NCBI GenBank assembly: GCA_040880725.1
Contig: JBBDHV010000020.1
Coordinates: 74,671 to 138,670, forward strand
Source of the DNA: DATHWB01 sp040880725
GTDB lineage: Bacteria > Actinomycetota > Acidimicrobiia > Spongiisociales > ZC4RG35
DNA length: 64,000 nucleotides
Direction: 5' to 3'
Numbering within the stretch: position 1 is the first letter of the stretch; the number at the start of each line of letters is the position of its first letter. Below the pieces are notes generated by a model. The model was not told the origin of the DNA, searched no databases, and saw only the letters and a list, made by a program, of their open reading frames with translations. Below, piece after piece: positions 16,672-28,500 of this stretch. The position numbers and the translations under genes are program-made.

Positions 16672-18330
16672 ATGCCGACTCAGCTGTCCAGCGAGGTGTG
16701 GAGAACCGTCGTGGCCCCGGCGCTGGGGCGACTCGGATTCGCGTCGTGGGAGTTCGATCTCGACACCGGTGAGTTGTGGTGGTCGGAGAACGGCGGACTT
16801 CTGGTGGGTCGATCAGCGGGCTTCACTCCCCAGGGTTTGGACGACGCCTTCGGTATCGTCATCGACGACGCCGGCCGCCCCCGGATGGTCGAGCAGATCG
16901 TGGCGGCGCTCGACGACGGCCCCATCGTGTCGGATCGTCAGATGGTGCTGCCCGACGGATCAGCCAAGTGGCTCCGCCACCGCTATCAATCGGTGGTGGA
17001 CGACGACGGAAGACCGCTCCGCCTCGTGGGAGTCATGGTCGACATCGACGAACGGAAGCAGCAGGAGATGGAAGCGTCGGGGCTGGCGCAGGCCGGGGAG
17101 GCGCTGAACCAGTCGCTGAACGTATCGGAAACGCTCCGGGCGGTGGGGGACGTCATCATCCCTGACCTGGCCGACTGGTGCGTCATCGACTTGTTGGAGG
17201 AGGGCCAACTGCGGCCGGCGTTCGTGGCCCACGTCGATCCTGACAAGGTGCGTTGGGCGGAGGCGATCCAGGCCGAATATCGCCAGGACATGAATTCGCC
17301 GGTGGGCGCCCCGAACGTCGTCAGAACTCTGCAATCGGAGTTCTACCCGCACATACCCGATGAGGTGCTGCGCGCAGTGTCCCATGGCGACGACCGGATG
17401 TATGAGATTCTGAGCAAAGTCGGCTGCCGGTCGGTGCTGGTCGTGCCGGTGATGGCCCGGGGTGAGGTGATCGGGACCCTGACCATGGTCACGGCGGATT
17501 CAGGACGGACCTTCACCCAACAGTCTGTGCGCTTCGCCGAGCGACTTGCCTTGCATGTCGGGCCGGCGCTCGCCAACGCTCGTCTTCACACCGAACTCGA
17601 ACAAGCCTGGGATGGACAACGCCGGGCCGTGGAGACCCTGCAACGAGGTTTGACCCCTGACCCCCTGAACGAAATTCCCGGTCTCACCCTGGCGGTGGAA
17701 TACGAGATGGGCGGCGAGGCGAAGGTGGGTGGCGACTGGTACGACGCTTTCACCACGACCACCGGCGAGATTGCCCTGGTCGTGGGCGACGTTGTCGGTC
17801 GCGGGGTCCCTGCGGTGGCCGCAATGACCCGTTATCGGTATGGACTGAGGGCTCTGCTTGTTTCCGGGCTTGCACCGGGGGCGGCGTTGTCGATGCTCAA
17901 CCGCACGGCCGTTGCCGACCAACCCACGGCCGACGACGGCTTCGCCACCGTGATTTGCATGACCTTCGACCCGGCGGTCCATACGTTGACCTGGGCGCGG
18001 GCCGGCCACCCCTTTCCAATGCTGCGCGAGCCCGACGGCAGGGTCAGAGCGTTACGGTCCTTGTCGGACCCCCCGCTCGGCGTGAGGCGGGATCACGAGT
18101 ACGTCGAGGATCATACGGATGTCGTCGTTGGGGCCACCCTGGTCCTCTACTCGGACGGGCTCATCGAACGCCGGGCAGAGAACATCGACACGTCCACCGA
18201 GCGGTTGATGACCGAATTGGCGGTGGCTCCGGCGGAACCCACGCTTCTGGTTCGACACTTGCTCGATCGACTCCCCGCCGCACCGTCCACCGACGACGCC
18301 GCGGTGCTCGTCGTCCGCTTCGATGCCTGA
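16672..18330 (+). CDS. PAS-GAF-SpoIIE (PP2C) phosphatase, RsbU/P-like
   Basis: It has 552 residues from ATG 16672. A PAS domain (about 20-130: GFASWEFDLDTGELWWSEN, GVMVDIDERK) is followed by GAF (about 145-310) and the PPM phosphatase domain (about 325-550). The last shows VGGDWYDAF, VVGDVVGRGVPA, VLYSDGLIE and STDDAAVLVV, including the Asp residues that bind metal. Such enzymes dephosphorylate STAS proteins in response to sensed signals and so release sigma factors. The frame is open back to 16351, but that portion overlaps the divergent GAF-ANTAR gene and is rejected. Confidence 0.88.
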   Translation: MPTQLSSEVWRTVVAPALGRLGFASWEFDLDTGELWWSENGGLLVGRSAGFTPQGLDDAFGIVIDDAGRPRMVEQIVAALDDGPIVSDRQMVLPDGSAKWLRHRYQSVVDDDGRPLRLVGVMVDIDERKQQEMEASGLAQAGEALNQSLNVSETLRAVGDVIIPDLADWCVIDLLEEGQLRPAFVAHVDPDKVRWAEAIQAEYRQDMNSPVGAPNVVRTLQSEFYPHIPDEVLRAVSHGDDRMYEILSKVGCRSVLVVPVMARGEVIGTLTMVTADSGRTFTQQSVRFAERLALHVGPALANARLHTELEQAWDGQRRAVETLQRGLTPDPLNEIPGLTLAVEYEMGGEAKVGGDWYDAFTTTTGEIALVVGDVVGRGVPAVAAMTRYRYGLRALLVSGLAPGAALSMLNRTAVADQPTADDGFATVICMTFDPAVHTLTWARAGHPFPMLREPDGRVRALRSLSDPPLGVRRDHEYVEDHTDVVVGATLVLYSDGLIERRAENIDTSTERLMTELAVAPAEPTLLVRHLLDRLPAAPSTDDAAVLVVRFDA

Positions 18331-18408
18331 CCGGGTGGTTGGCCGGGCCGCACCCAGCACTACGCGCGACGCTACGGTGTGGGACATCAACCCGCCGGAG
18401 GACGGAGC

Positions 18409-20406
18409 TTGAGAACTCTTCCGTCGGGCACGGTCACCTTCTTGTTCACCGATCTCGAGGCCAGTACCAGGCTCTGGGAAGCGCATCCGGAGGTGATGAA
18501 GGTCGCGATGGCTCGCCACGATTCGATTGTCGAGAGCGCAATCACCGCCCACGGCGGCTCCGTGTTCACCACGGCCGGGGATGCATTTTGCGCGGCATTC
18601 GCCTCGCCCCACGGGGCGATCCTCGCCGCGGTCACTGCCCAGCTCGGCCTGGCCGACACCGATTGGGACGAGCTCGCACCGTTTCGGGTGCGTATGGCCC
18701 TGCACTCCGGCAACGCCGACGAGCGGGGCGGCGACTACTTCGGGCCACCGTTGAATCGCTGCGCGCGCCTGCTGTCGACCGGCCATGGCGGCCAGGTGCT
18801 GCTCTCGTCGGCCACGGTGCAGCTCGCCCAGGACGACCTTCCTCCCGGAGTGTCTCTGACAGATCTCGGGACTCATGAGCTGCGGGACATGTCCCGGGCC
18901 GAACATGTCTTCCAGTTGTGCCATGCGGGCCTGCCCACCGACTTTCCCTCTTTGAAGTCCCAGGATTCACTTCCGGGCGCAGCCGAGCTGCTCGCCGATG
19001 GCAGGCAGGCGCACGCCGCGAACCGCTGGGAGAACGCCTACCGGATGCTTTCGGAAGTGGGAGCGGTGACCGTTCTGACTGCAGAAGACACCCAACGCCT
19101 CGCCGAGGCGGCGTTCTGGACTGGTCGGAGCGACGAAGGGATCGCCCTGCGCGAGAAGGCGTACGGAGCGTATGTCCGGGAAGGCAAGAACGAAGCGGGT
19201 GCGCTCATCGCTCTGGCTCTTGGCGAGTCCTACAAGTACCGCCTGGCCAAGTCAGTCTCGAACGCGTGGATCGCCCGAGCCGAGCGGCTGCTCGGCGACA
19301 GCTCCGAATCCGAAGCGTTTGGCTATTTGCTGCGCTGGAAGTGCGTTTCGGTGTCCGAGACGAGTCCCGACGAGGCGTTGGCACTCGCCGACCGGGTGAT
19401 CGCCATCGGCACCCGGCTCGGCAGTCGGAGCCTCGAGGCGCTCGGTCTCCAGGACAAGGGGAAGATGTTGGTCTCGCTGGGTCAGATCGACGAGGGGATG
19501 CGCCTGGTCGATGAAGCGATGGTGGCTGCCGTCGCCGGGGAACTGGATCCCGAGACCACCGGTCGGAGTTACTGCAACATGCTGGCGGTGTGCGACGAGG
19601 TCGCCGACTACCAGCGAGCGAGTGAGTGGAGTGACGCCGCCCAGGCCTGGTGCGAGCAGCATTCCGAGTCGGCCTACCCGGGAGTCTGTCGGATCACCCG
19701 GGCCGAATTGAAATGGCTCCACGGGGATTGGGACGGTGCCACCGTCGAGCTCCAGCAAGCAATTGACGAGTTGACCGGCTTCACGGTGATTGCCGGCAAG
19801 GCTCTCTATCAGACCGGCGAGATCGAGCTTCGAGGTGGAAGGCTCGATGCGGCCGAGAAGAGCTTCCGGGCTGCCCATGAGCATGGTTGTTCCCCGTTGC
19901 CGGGGTTGGCCGAGCTCCGGCTGCGGCAGGGCGAGCCTGGAGAAGCCGATCAGTTGCTGCGGGATGCGCTGCGCGGCACCACGGGACCCCTGACCAGGGT
20001 CCGCTTCCTGCCGGCTCTCATCGACGTTCAGCTGGCACTCGGCCGTACCGACGAGGCGCGTGATGCCCTTCGTGAGCTGGAGAGCGTCGCCGAGACATGT
20101 GCTTCGACGGCACTCCGTGCCGAGGCCGCGCACCGTCGTGCCGCCTTGGCAATCGCCGAGGGAGCCCCCGCCGACGCGATCGGTGAGCTTCACACTGCGA
20201 TCAAGGGTTGGACAGAGTTGCAGATGCCCTACGAGACCGCTCGGACTCGCCTGCTCCTCGGGGAGGTTCTGGCGCTGACGGGGAACCGCACAGCCGCACG
20301 GCTGGAACTGGACACCGCCCGGTCGATGTTCGCCCGACTTGGCGCCGAGGGCGACGTCGACGCCGCCGAGTCCGCAGTCCGCAATCTGGCGGAGTCGCCC
20401 GCTTGA
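18409..20406 (+). CDS. Class III adenylate/guanylate cyclase with TPR-rich C-terminus
   Basis: From TTG 18409, behind GGAGGACGGAGC, it has 665 residues. The cyclase domain (about 5-175) has the metal aspartates in FLFTDLEAST (Asp15) and TTAGDAFCAAF (Asp58), plus GGDYFGPPLNRCARLL and GGQVLLSSAT. The remainder (about 200-650) is a superhelical array of TPR-like repeats. The expected product is cAMP or cGMP; many such cyclase-TPR proteins in actinobacteria are signal-responsive regulators. GTG 18379 is an alternative start. It follows the phosphatase gene by 78 bp on the same strand. Confidence 0.8.
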   Translation: MRTLPSGTVTFLFTDLEASTRLWEAHPEVMKVAMARHDSIVESAITAHGGSVFTTAGDAFCAAFASPHGAILAAVTAQLGLADTDWDELAPFRVRMALHSGNADERGGDYFGPPLNRCARLLSTGHGGQVLLSSATVQLAQDDLPPGVSLTDLGTHELRDMSRAEHVFQLCHAGLPTDFPSLKSQDSLPGAAELLADGRQAHAANRWENAYRMLSEVGAVTVLTAEDTQRLAEAAFWTGRSDEGIALREKAYGAYVREGKNEAGALIALALGESYKYRLAKSVSNAWIARAERLLGDSSESEAFGYLLRWKCVSVSETSPDEALALADRVIAIGTRLGSRSLEALGLQDKGKMLVSLGQIDEGMRLVDEAMVAAVAGELDPETTGRSYCNMLAVCDEVADYQRASEWSDAAQAWCEQHSESAYPGVCRITRAELKWLHGDWDGATVELQQAIDELTGFTVIAGKALYQTGEIELRGGRLDAAEKSFRAAHEHGCSPLPGLAELRLRQGEPGEADQLLRDALRGTTGPLTRVRFLPALIDVQLALGRTDEARDALRELESVAETCASTALRAEAAHRRAALAIAEGAPADAIGELHTAIKGWTELQMPYETARTRLLLGEVLALTGNRTAARLELDTARSMFARLGAEGDVDAAESAVRNLAESPA

Positions 20407-20467
20407 GCGCGCGGTTGTACAGACCTCCGTACTCTTCGTCCTACACCTCGGGAGTCACACCGTTCAA

Positions 20468-21585
20468 ATGCCGTTCAGCGATTCGATTGCTCAGGCCGAT
20501 TCCGGGTGCATGGTCATCGCCGACATCTCGGTTACACCCGGTATCTCCTCGACACCGAACTCGAGCATTCGCAAGACGTTCTTGCCGACCTCATGGAGAC
20601 TGTCATCGAGCATCTGCAGTCTGCGCTGAGGATCAACCATCTCGAGGGTGATGCGGCCTTCGCCTACACCCTCGAATCCGAGGCGGAACCTTCGATGCTG
20701 CTCGACACCATCGAACAGACGTACTTCGGTTTCCGGGCACGTCTGCGCGACATCACCCAGGCGACGACGTGCGAGTGCGCCGCGTGCCGACTCATCCCCA
20801 GCCTCGATCTCAAGTTTGTCTCCCACAGCGGCCGGTTCGTTCGAAGCACAGTGGCAGGCAACGAGGAACTGACGGGCACGGACGTGGTGATTGTCCACCG
20901 TCTTCTCAAGAACAATGTGCGGGAGCAACTGGGGCTGGGTGGCTACTCGCTTCTCACCGAAGCGTGCGTCGACGAGCTCGGTCTCGATCCGCATGTCCTG
21001 GGGATGCGGGAGCATCGGGAGAGCTATGCCGACGTTGGGGAGATTCTGACTTTCGTGCAGGATCTCGACGTCGCATGGCAGCGCGCGCAGGAGCGGTTCA
21101 GAGTGTTTGTCCTCCCCTCAGAGGCCCAGAGCGAGTTTGTCTCGGAGTTGCCCGCTCCTGTGGAAGTCGCGTGGGATTTCACCACCACCCCCCGGAAACG
21201 ACTTCTGTGGCTCACCGACTTCTCGCGGATCGATCAAGAGAATCCGCGCGGACGACGCGGCGTCGGTACCACCAATCACTGTGTGCACGGTCGGGGCGCG
21301 ATCAACGAAGAGATCCTCGATTGGCATCCGTTCCAGTATTTCACCCAGCGCATGGATGTCCCGATGATGGGGAGTTGGGTTCAGACCTATGAGTTCCGCC
21401 CGCTGGGCAAAGACGCCACCGAGTTGCGAATCCGGACCCAGCGGCTGCGGGGCAAGCAGCGCATGCTGTATCGGCTCATGCAGGCCAAGATGTCCAGGGA
21501 CATGGGCGCGCACACCGCACGGTTGTCGCGGGTGCTCACCGACGAGATGTCCCGTCACCCGGACCGCAGCGACCAGCCCACCTGA
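20468..21585 (+). pseudogene. DUF2652 / SRPBCC protein with an apparent 1-base frameshift
   Basis: The frame from ATG 20468 reads SGCMVIADIS and then loses sense; the next frame picks up GYTRYLLDTELEHSQDVLA and continues to 21585. Joined, they give IADISGYTRYL, the hallmark start of DUF2652 proteins, so one base appears to be missing near 20530. The protein has about 370 residues: the DUF2652 domain comes first (INHLEGDAAFAYTL, a CxCxxC pair at TTCECAACR), then a START/SRPBCC-like domain (about 220-355). If the frameshift is real, translation would have to start at ATG 20506 and would lose the first motif. Function unknown. Confidence 0.65.
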
Positions 21586-21618
21586 GTGCCAATCCAGCCT
21601 CGACCGGTCGGCTTGCCG

Positions 21619-21624
21619 TATGGT
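21619..21624 (+). promoter_or_regulatory. -10 box (TATGGT) of a probable leaderless transcript
   Basis: The box is 6 nt upstream of ATG 21631, and no ribosome site fits between them. Confidence 0.45.
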
Positions 21625-21630
21625 GCCCCT

Positions 21631-22548
21631 ATGGATCATCCTCGCCGCGTCAACGTGGAGTTCCCTTCCGAAGGAGCCGTCCTTCGCGGGTTTCTGTATG
21701 AGGCGCTGACCGGCGAGCCCCCTTTTCCGTTGGTGGTGATGGCCCACGGCACCTCCGCCACGATTCCAATGGTCGCCGACCGCTACGCCGAGGTGTTCGC
21801 CCAGGCCGGAGTGTCCGCGCTGCTCTACGACCACCGGAACCTGGGAATCAGTGGGGGAGAGCCCCGCCAGGAGATCAATCCCTGGGTGCAGTCACGGGGA
21901 TATCGGGATGCGATCACATTCGCCTCCACCCTCCCACGCCATGATCCGAGCCGAATCGCCATCTGGGGTGACTCGTATTCAGCCGGGCAGGTGTTCCTGG
22001 TCGCGGCGTGCGATTCCCGGGTGGAAGCCGTCGTGGCGCAAATTCCGGTCTTCGGAGCTGCGCCACCGGAGCCGGACCCGCAGGCATATGCCGCGATCCG
22101 TGAGACCTTCGACTCCGGCGATGTGTCGGGCACACCCGAGGACCGGGTCGGCCCGCTCCCTGTCGTGTCACCCGACCAGGCCGGCACACCGTCCCTGCTG
22201 GCGCCGATCCAGGCGTTCCGTTGGTTCATCGAGTACGGGGGCCGGTTCGGTAGCGGGTGGCTGAACACCGTGACTCGGGTCGTTCCCTCCAACGTCACCC
22301 CATTCAGCCCGTTCCGGTGCGCCCCGCATGTCACGGTCCCGTCGCTGATGCTGGTCGCTTCCGCCGATGAGATGGTGCACGCCAATCCACAGATGAGCCG
22401 CCGAGCCTTCGAGTCGATGGGCGAGGAGGCAGAGTGGTATGACCTCGACGGGGGCCACTTCGGCCTGCTGTACCACCCCAGCGCATTGTTCGACGAGGCT
22501 GCGGGGATCCAAGCCGACTTCCTGACCCGACAGCTGCTCACCGGCTGA
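21631..22548 (+). CDS. Alpha/beta hydrolase
   Basis: It has 305 residues. The oxyanion-hole strand VVMAHGTSATI is at about 35-45. The nucleophile elbow IWGDSYSAGQVF (about 108-119) places Ser in G-x-S-x-S. The late acid is in LMLVASADEMV and the catalytic His in LDGGHFGLLY. Sequence style resembles uncharacterised dienelactone-hydrolase/peptidase-S15-like hydrolases; the substrate is not predictable. It has no signal peptide. The start is chosen at ATG 21631, six bases after a -10 box. Confidence 0.85.
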   Translation: MDHPRRVNVEFPSEGAVLRGFLYEALTGEPPFPLVVMAHGTSATIPMVADRYAEVFAQAGVSALLYDHRNLGISGGEPRQEINPWVQSRGYRDAITFASTLPRHDPSRIAIWGDSYSAGQVFLVAACDSRVEAVVAQIPVFGAAPPEPDPQAYAAIRETFDSGDVSGTPEDRVGPLPVVSPDQAGTPSLLAPIQAFRWFIEYGGRFGSGWLNTVTRVVPSNVTPFSPFRCAPHVTVPSLMLVASADEMVHANPQMSRRAFESMGEEAEWYDLDGGHFGLLYHPSALFDEAAGIQADFLTRQLLTG

Positions 22549-22551
22549 CCG

Positions 22552-22557
22552 TAGTGT
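22552..22557 (+). promoter_or_regulatory. -10 box (TAGTGT) of a probable leaderless transcript
   Basis: The box is 6 nt upstream of GTG 22564, the start of the giant glucan synthase gene, and just after the hydrolase stop codon. Confidence 0.45.
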
Positions 22558-22563
22558 TCGAAT

Positions 22564-25500
22564 GTGACATCCTCTTCGTACTCCGCGCTGGGCCGTGAAC
22601 CCATCCGGGCGGAGTTGTTCAGCGTCGAGCGGCTGGAGCAACACGCCAGGACCCTCGCGGAAGCCCAGGAAGCGGTCCACCGTGGAGGACGTTTCGGGCT
22701 CATCACCCGGCGCCTTTCGGACAACGGTGACGTCCTGCTCTCCTCGTACCGGGAGTTGGCTCCCGCGATCCGCGAGGAGGCTCTTCTCACACCGGCCGCC
22801 GAGTGGTTGGTGGACAACTTCCACCTCGTCGAGCGTCAGCTGCACGAGATCCGTGAGAGCCTCCCGGCTTCCTACTACCGACAGCTCCCCAAGCTGGCGA
22901 GCGGCCACCTCGCCGGGTACCCGCGAGTGTTCGGAATCGCCTGGGCGTTCGTCGCTCACCTCGACAGCCGATTCGATCCCGATGCCCTCCGTCGATTCAT
23001 CGATGCGTATCAAGTGGTTCAACCGCTCACCATCGGCGAACTGTGGGCGATCCCGGTCACCCTGAGGCTCGTGCTGGTGGAGAACCTGCGGAGGATGTCC
23101 GAGGACATCGTGAGAGCACGCAGATTGCGGCGCACCGCCGATCAGGTGGCCGACGGCTTGCTGGGTGTGGGTGGAGGCGGCGTCAGTGAGGCGCAGGTGG
23201 CCCTGGAACGCACTGCTGCGACGGGGCTGCCACAACCGTTCACCGTCCAGCTCCTCCAGCGTCTCAGAGACCACGACCCCGAGACCATCCCAGGGCTCAA
23301 ATGGTTGCTCGCGAGTCTTGCCGACGACGGCACCGCGCCCGAAGTCATCGTCGAGGAAACCCAGCATCGACAGGTGGCGACGAATCTGACGGTGCGCAAC
23401 ATCATCACCAGCCTCCGCACCATCAGTTCGTTCGAATGGGCGCAGTTCATCGAAGGTCTCAGCCTGGTCGATCGGACCCTGGACGAAGCGGGTGCGCATC
23501 GCGAGATGAGCTCCGGCACCCGCGGCCGCTATCGCCACGCCATCGAGGAGTTGTCGCGAAGGTCTGGAGCATCGGAGCTCGAGGTCACCGACGTGACGCT
23601 TCGCCTGGCCGCAACCCAGCTGGAAGATCGGCGGGAGCACGACCCGGGCTATTTTTTGCTCGGGAGGGGCCGCAGGCGCCTCGAACAAGAGGTGGGATAC
23701 CGCCCAAAGGTCAGAACGGTGCTTGCGCGCTTTGGGCGGAGACACGCCCAAGCGCTCTACATCGGATCGATCGTGGTGATCACCGCCGTTGCGTTGGCGG
23801 TCCCGATCCTCACCATCGAGACGGGTTCACCGTGGCGCTGGCTGCTGGCGTTCCTGGCAGTGATCCCTGCGTCCGACATTGCGATGACCGTGGTCAATCG
23901 CGTCGTCACTGCCCTCACCCACCCGAAGGAACTGCCCTCTCTCGCCCTCCGTGACGGGCCTACGGAAGACCTGCGGACTCTCGTGGCAATCCCGGCGATG
24001 CTGTCACGGCCCGAACAGATCCGCCAGCTCGTCGAGCGCCTCGAGGTCCATTTCCTCTCCGGACCCGAAGGCGAGTTTCATTTTGCGCTGCTCACTGACT
24101 GCCGGGACTCGGACGTGGCTGAGCGGCCTGACGACGAGGAGTTGGTCCGGATCGCGGAGCGCGGGGTCGCCGAGCTCAACCTCCGGCATGGTCCCGCTCC
24201 GGGGGGCACCGATCGGTTTCTTCTGTTGCACCGCAAGCGGCTCTTCAATCCTGGCGAGGGTCGGTACATGGGGTGGGAACGCAAGCGGGGCAAGCTCCAC
24301 GAGCTGAACCGACTTCTGCGGGGTGCGCGTGACACCAGTTTCGTTCCCGGGCACGGTCCCATTCCCGAACGCGTCCGCTACGTGATCGCACTCGACCAGG
24401 ACTCGCGCATTCCGCCCGGGGCGGCCACCCGCCTGGTGGCGACGATGGCCCATCCCCTCAACCGCGCCCGCGTCGACGAACCGCTGGGCCGCGTCGTGGA
24501 CGGCTACGGCGTCCTGCAACCTCGAGTGACGGCGTTTCTCGGCGCGGGCGGCACGAGTTTCTTCCAGCGAGTGTTCTTCCCTCCGGCGGGGATCGACCCT
24601 TACGCCGCGGCAGTCAGCGACGTGTACCAGGACCTGTTCGACGAAGGCTCCTACGCCGGCAAGGGCATCTACGACGTGGACGCGTTCGAGGCGGCGTTGG
24701 CGGGTCGACTTCCCGAGAACGCCCTGCTCAGCCACGACCTGTTCGAAGGTTCGTTCGCTCGGGCCGGCCTGGTGTCCAACATCGAGGTGTTCGAGGAGTT
24801 CCCGAGCCACTACGAGGTGGCCCTGGCCCGTCAGCATCGCTGGGTCAGGGGCGACTGGCAGCTTCTTCCCTGGATTCTCGGTCACCACGGAAAGCTCCCG
24901 CCTGTCGCCCGCCTCAAGATGGTGGACAACCTGCGGCGCAGTCTGAGTCCGATCGGCGCCCTCTTCACACTGGTCGCCTCCTTCGTCATACCCGGGGTCC
25001 CCGCCTGGCCGTGGACCGCCTTCGTCGCCGTCTCGCTGGCGTCTCCCGCGCTGCTTCCTCTCTTCGAACGAATGATCCCGCGCCGTACCACCACCCCCGG
25101 AGCAGTCCGGCTGAGTCGGTGGTGGGCGGACGCCAGCAGGGTGGCGGGCCGCCTCCTCCTCCAGGCGGCCTTCCTCGCCCACCAGGCGGTGCGGACCACC
25201 GAGGCCATCCTCCTGACCTTGTGGCGGCTGACGATCACCCGAAAGAACCTCCTCAACTGGGTCACGGCCGAAGACACCGAGCGTCAGTTCGGACTCGAGA
25301 GATCTGACTTCGTCCGCCGCATGGGTCCGTCGATGGTCATCGGCTTCGGCGGGGCCGTTGCCGCCGCCGCGGTGAATCAGGATGCTGTGGTCGCCGCCCT
25401 CGTCTGGTCGGGGCTGTGGGTAGCTGCTCCGCTCCTCGCTCACTGGGCGAGCATTCCGGTCCCGACCCGGGTGGCCGACCCAGCCACCGATGACGAGCGC

Positions 25501-28500
25501 GCCATCCTGCGGCTGAGCGGCCGCCGAACGTGGCGCTTCTTCGAACGCTTCGTCACCGAGGAGGACAACTGGCTGCCCCCGGACAACTTCCAGGAGGACA
25601 CCCAAGTCGTCGCCCATCGAACGTCGCCCACCAACATCGGTCTCTACCTGCTCACTGTGCTCTCGGCCAGGGAGTTCGGATGGATCAGCATCGAAGAGAC
25701 GGTGTCGAAGCTCGAGAACACGATCGTGACCATCGGCCGCCTGGAGCGTTTCGAGGGTCACCTGCTCAATTGGTACGACACGGTCACCCTCGAACCCCTC
25801 CTCCCGCGCTACGTCTCAACGGTGGACAGTGGCAACCTCGCCGGTCATCTCCTGGCGGTGTCGGTGGGTTGTGCCCGCTTGCGGGATATCGACCCCGGAC
25901 CGGAGGTCGCCGAAGGGATCCGCGACGTCGCTCTTCTCATCAGGGAAGCCGCCGCGGGACTCACGCTGAGCCCGCAAGTCGAATTCGTGTCGTCCGACGA
26001 CCTCGCAGCGTCACTCCAGGTGTTGTTCGAACTGCTCGAACCCCCGGCGCGTCCCGCCGTCGAGGGTTGGGATGCGGTCGACGGTGCGGCCGAGACGGTG
26101 GTCGACATCGCGCGCACGCTCGCCGCGGCGTCGAAGAGCGGTGCGGACCTGGGATATTGGGCCGAAGCACTGGCGACAGCCGTGCGATGCCACCGAGAGG
26201 ACCGACATCGACTTGCGGACCCCGGGGTGCGCGAGTCGTTGATGGCGCGCCTCGCGGGGCTTTCGAAATACACCGCGACGCTGGCGCGGGCAATGAACTT
26301 CGAGTTTCTGTTCAACTCCGACAATGGGCTCCTGTCCGTCGGCTTTCGGGTCCTGGACTCCACGCTGGACGAGAGCCATTACGACCTTCTCGCCTCCGAA
26401 GCCCGCCTGGCGAGCTTCTTCGGGATTGCCAAAGGGGACGTGCCGCCGAGCCATTGGTTCCGCCTGGGGCGGCCTATGACTCCGATGGGGACCGATGCCG
26501 CGCTCATCTCGTGGTCGGGTTCGATGTTCGAGTATCTGATGCCCTTTCTCGTGATGCGTTCGCCGCCGGAGAGCATTCTCGACAGCACCTATCGGTCGGT
26601 CGTCAACCGACAGATCGACTACGGGAGGGAACGCCGCGTTCCGTGGGGCATTTCGGAAGCCGCGTACTCGGCCCGCGACGTTCATCTCACGTATCAGTAC
26701 CAGGCGTTCGGCGTGCCCGGTCTCGGCTTCGAGAGGGGGTTGAGCGAGGATCTCGTGATCGCACCATACGCGACGATGCTGGCGGCGATGGTCGAACCCC
26801 GGAAGGCTGTGGCGAACCTCGACCACCTCGCAGAGCTCGGCGCGTTGGGAACGTACGGGTTCTACGAATCCCTCGACTTCACCGCCACCCGGCGTCCCGA
26901 AAATGGCGAGTTCGTGCTGGTGACGGCGTTCATGGCCCACCACCAGGCGATGTCGTTGGTCGCCGTGGCCAACGTCCTCCTCGACGGATTCGCTCGACGG
27001 CTCTTTCACGGCGAGCCGTCGGTCCAGGCCGGAGAGCTGCTCCTCCACGAGCGGGTGCCGCGCGATGTCGAGGTGGCGCGTCCTCGCGCCGAGGAAGTGA
27101 CCGCCGCCGCCCGTCTGGTCGAACCGAGGGGGGTGGTCCGCAGAGTCGCCTCGCCCCACAGTCCGGTCCCGGTTCCCCATCTTCTGTCCAACGGCCGCTA
27201 CAGCACGGTCGTCACAGCCGCCGGTTCCGGCTACAGCACATGGAACGGTCTGGCGGTCAACCGGTGGCGAGAGGACACGACGCGGGACAACTTCGGCACG
27301 TATCTCTTCATCAAGGACGAGGCGGGCCGAACCTGGTCGGCAGGTTTTCAACCGACGCTGGTGGAGCCGGATGCCTATGAGGCGGCGTTCAGCGAGGACA
27401 AGATCGAGATCTCACGTCGGGACGGGAGCATCTCGACGACGTTGACGGTGATCATCTCGGAGGAGGATGACGCCGAGGTGCGAAGGGTCAGCCTCACCAA
27501 CACGGGATCGACGGTGACCGAGTTGGAGGTGACCTCCTATGCCGAGCTGGTGCTCGCCCCGGCGCGGGCTGACGCCGCCCACCCGGCCTTCTCCAATCTC
27601 TTCGTCCAAACCGAAGCGGTCGTCGGCATGGACGCGCTGGTGGCCAACCGCCGACGCCGGTCCGAGGGCGAAGAAGAGGTGTGGGCGGGACAGGTGCTCA
27701 CGATCAGCGGCGAGCCGGTCGGCGGGTGCCAGTACGAAACCGACCGGGCTCGATTCCTCGGACGCGGGAACGCACTTCATCGGGCGGCGGCGCTCGATCG
27801 TCCCCTTTCGAACTCGGTCGGCCGTGTCCTCGATCCCGTCTTCAGCCTCAGGCGCAAGGTGCGGCTGCAGCCAGGGCGGACGGCCCACCTCGACTTCACG
27901 ACGGTGGTGGCGCGCACCCGGTCTGATGCCCTCGACCTCCTCGACAAGTATTCGGATCCTGCGGCGTTCGAACGTACCGCGACGCTGGCCTGGACACAGG
28001 CCCAGGTCCGTCTCCATCACCTCAGAATCGACCCGGAGCACGCCCACACGTATCAGCGATTGGCGGCGAGCCTCATCTACTTCGATCCGGGGTTGAGCCT
28101 GAAGCGCCGCCCGACGCGGTCGATGAGCCAGTCCACGCTGTGGCGGTACAGCATTTCGGGCGATTTCCCCATCGTCCTCGTCAGAATTGACCAGCCGGAG
28201 GATCGGGGGTTGGTCAGGGACGTGCTCAAGGCCCAGGAGTATTGGCGGTCGAAAGGCCTCCAAGCCGACGTGGTCGTCATCAACGAGAAGCCCGGGTCCT
28301 ACGCCAAGGATCTGCGGGACTCGATCGAAGAACTGATTCGCGAACGTGGCCGCCAACTCGGTCAGGCGCCCGACGGAGGGGTGTTCATTCTCGACGCGCC
28401 GCAACTCGACACCGATGATCGGGCCACCATCCAAGCGGTCGCACGTGCGGTGCTGCTCAGCCATCACGGGACGATGTCCGACCAACTGGCCCGACGGGCG

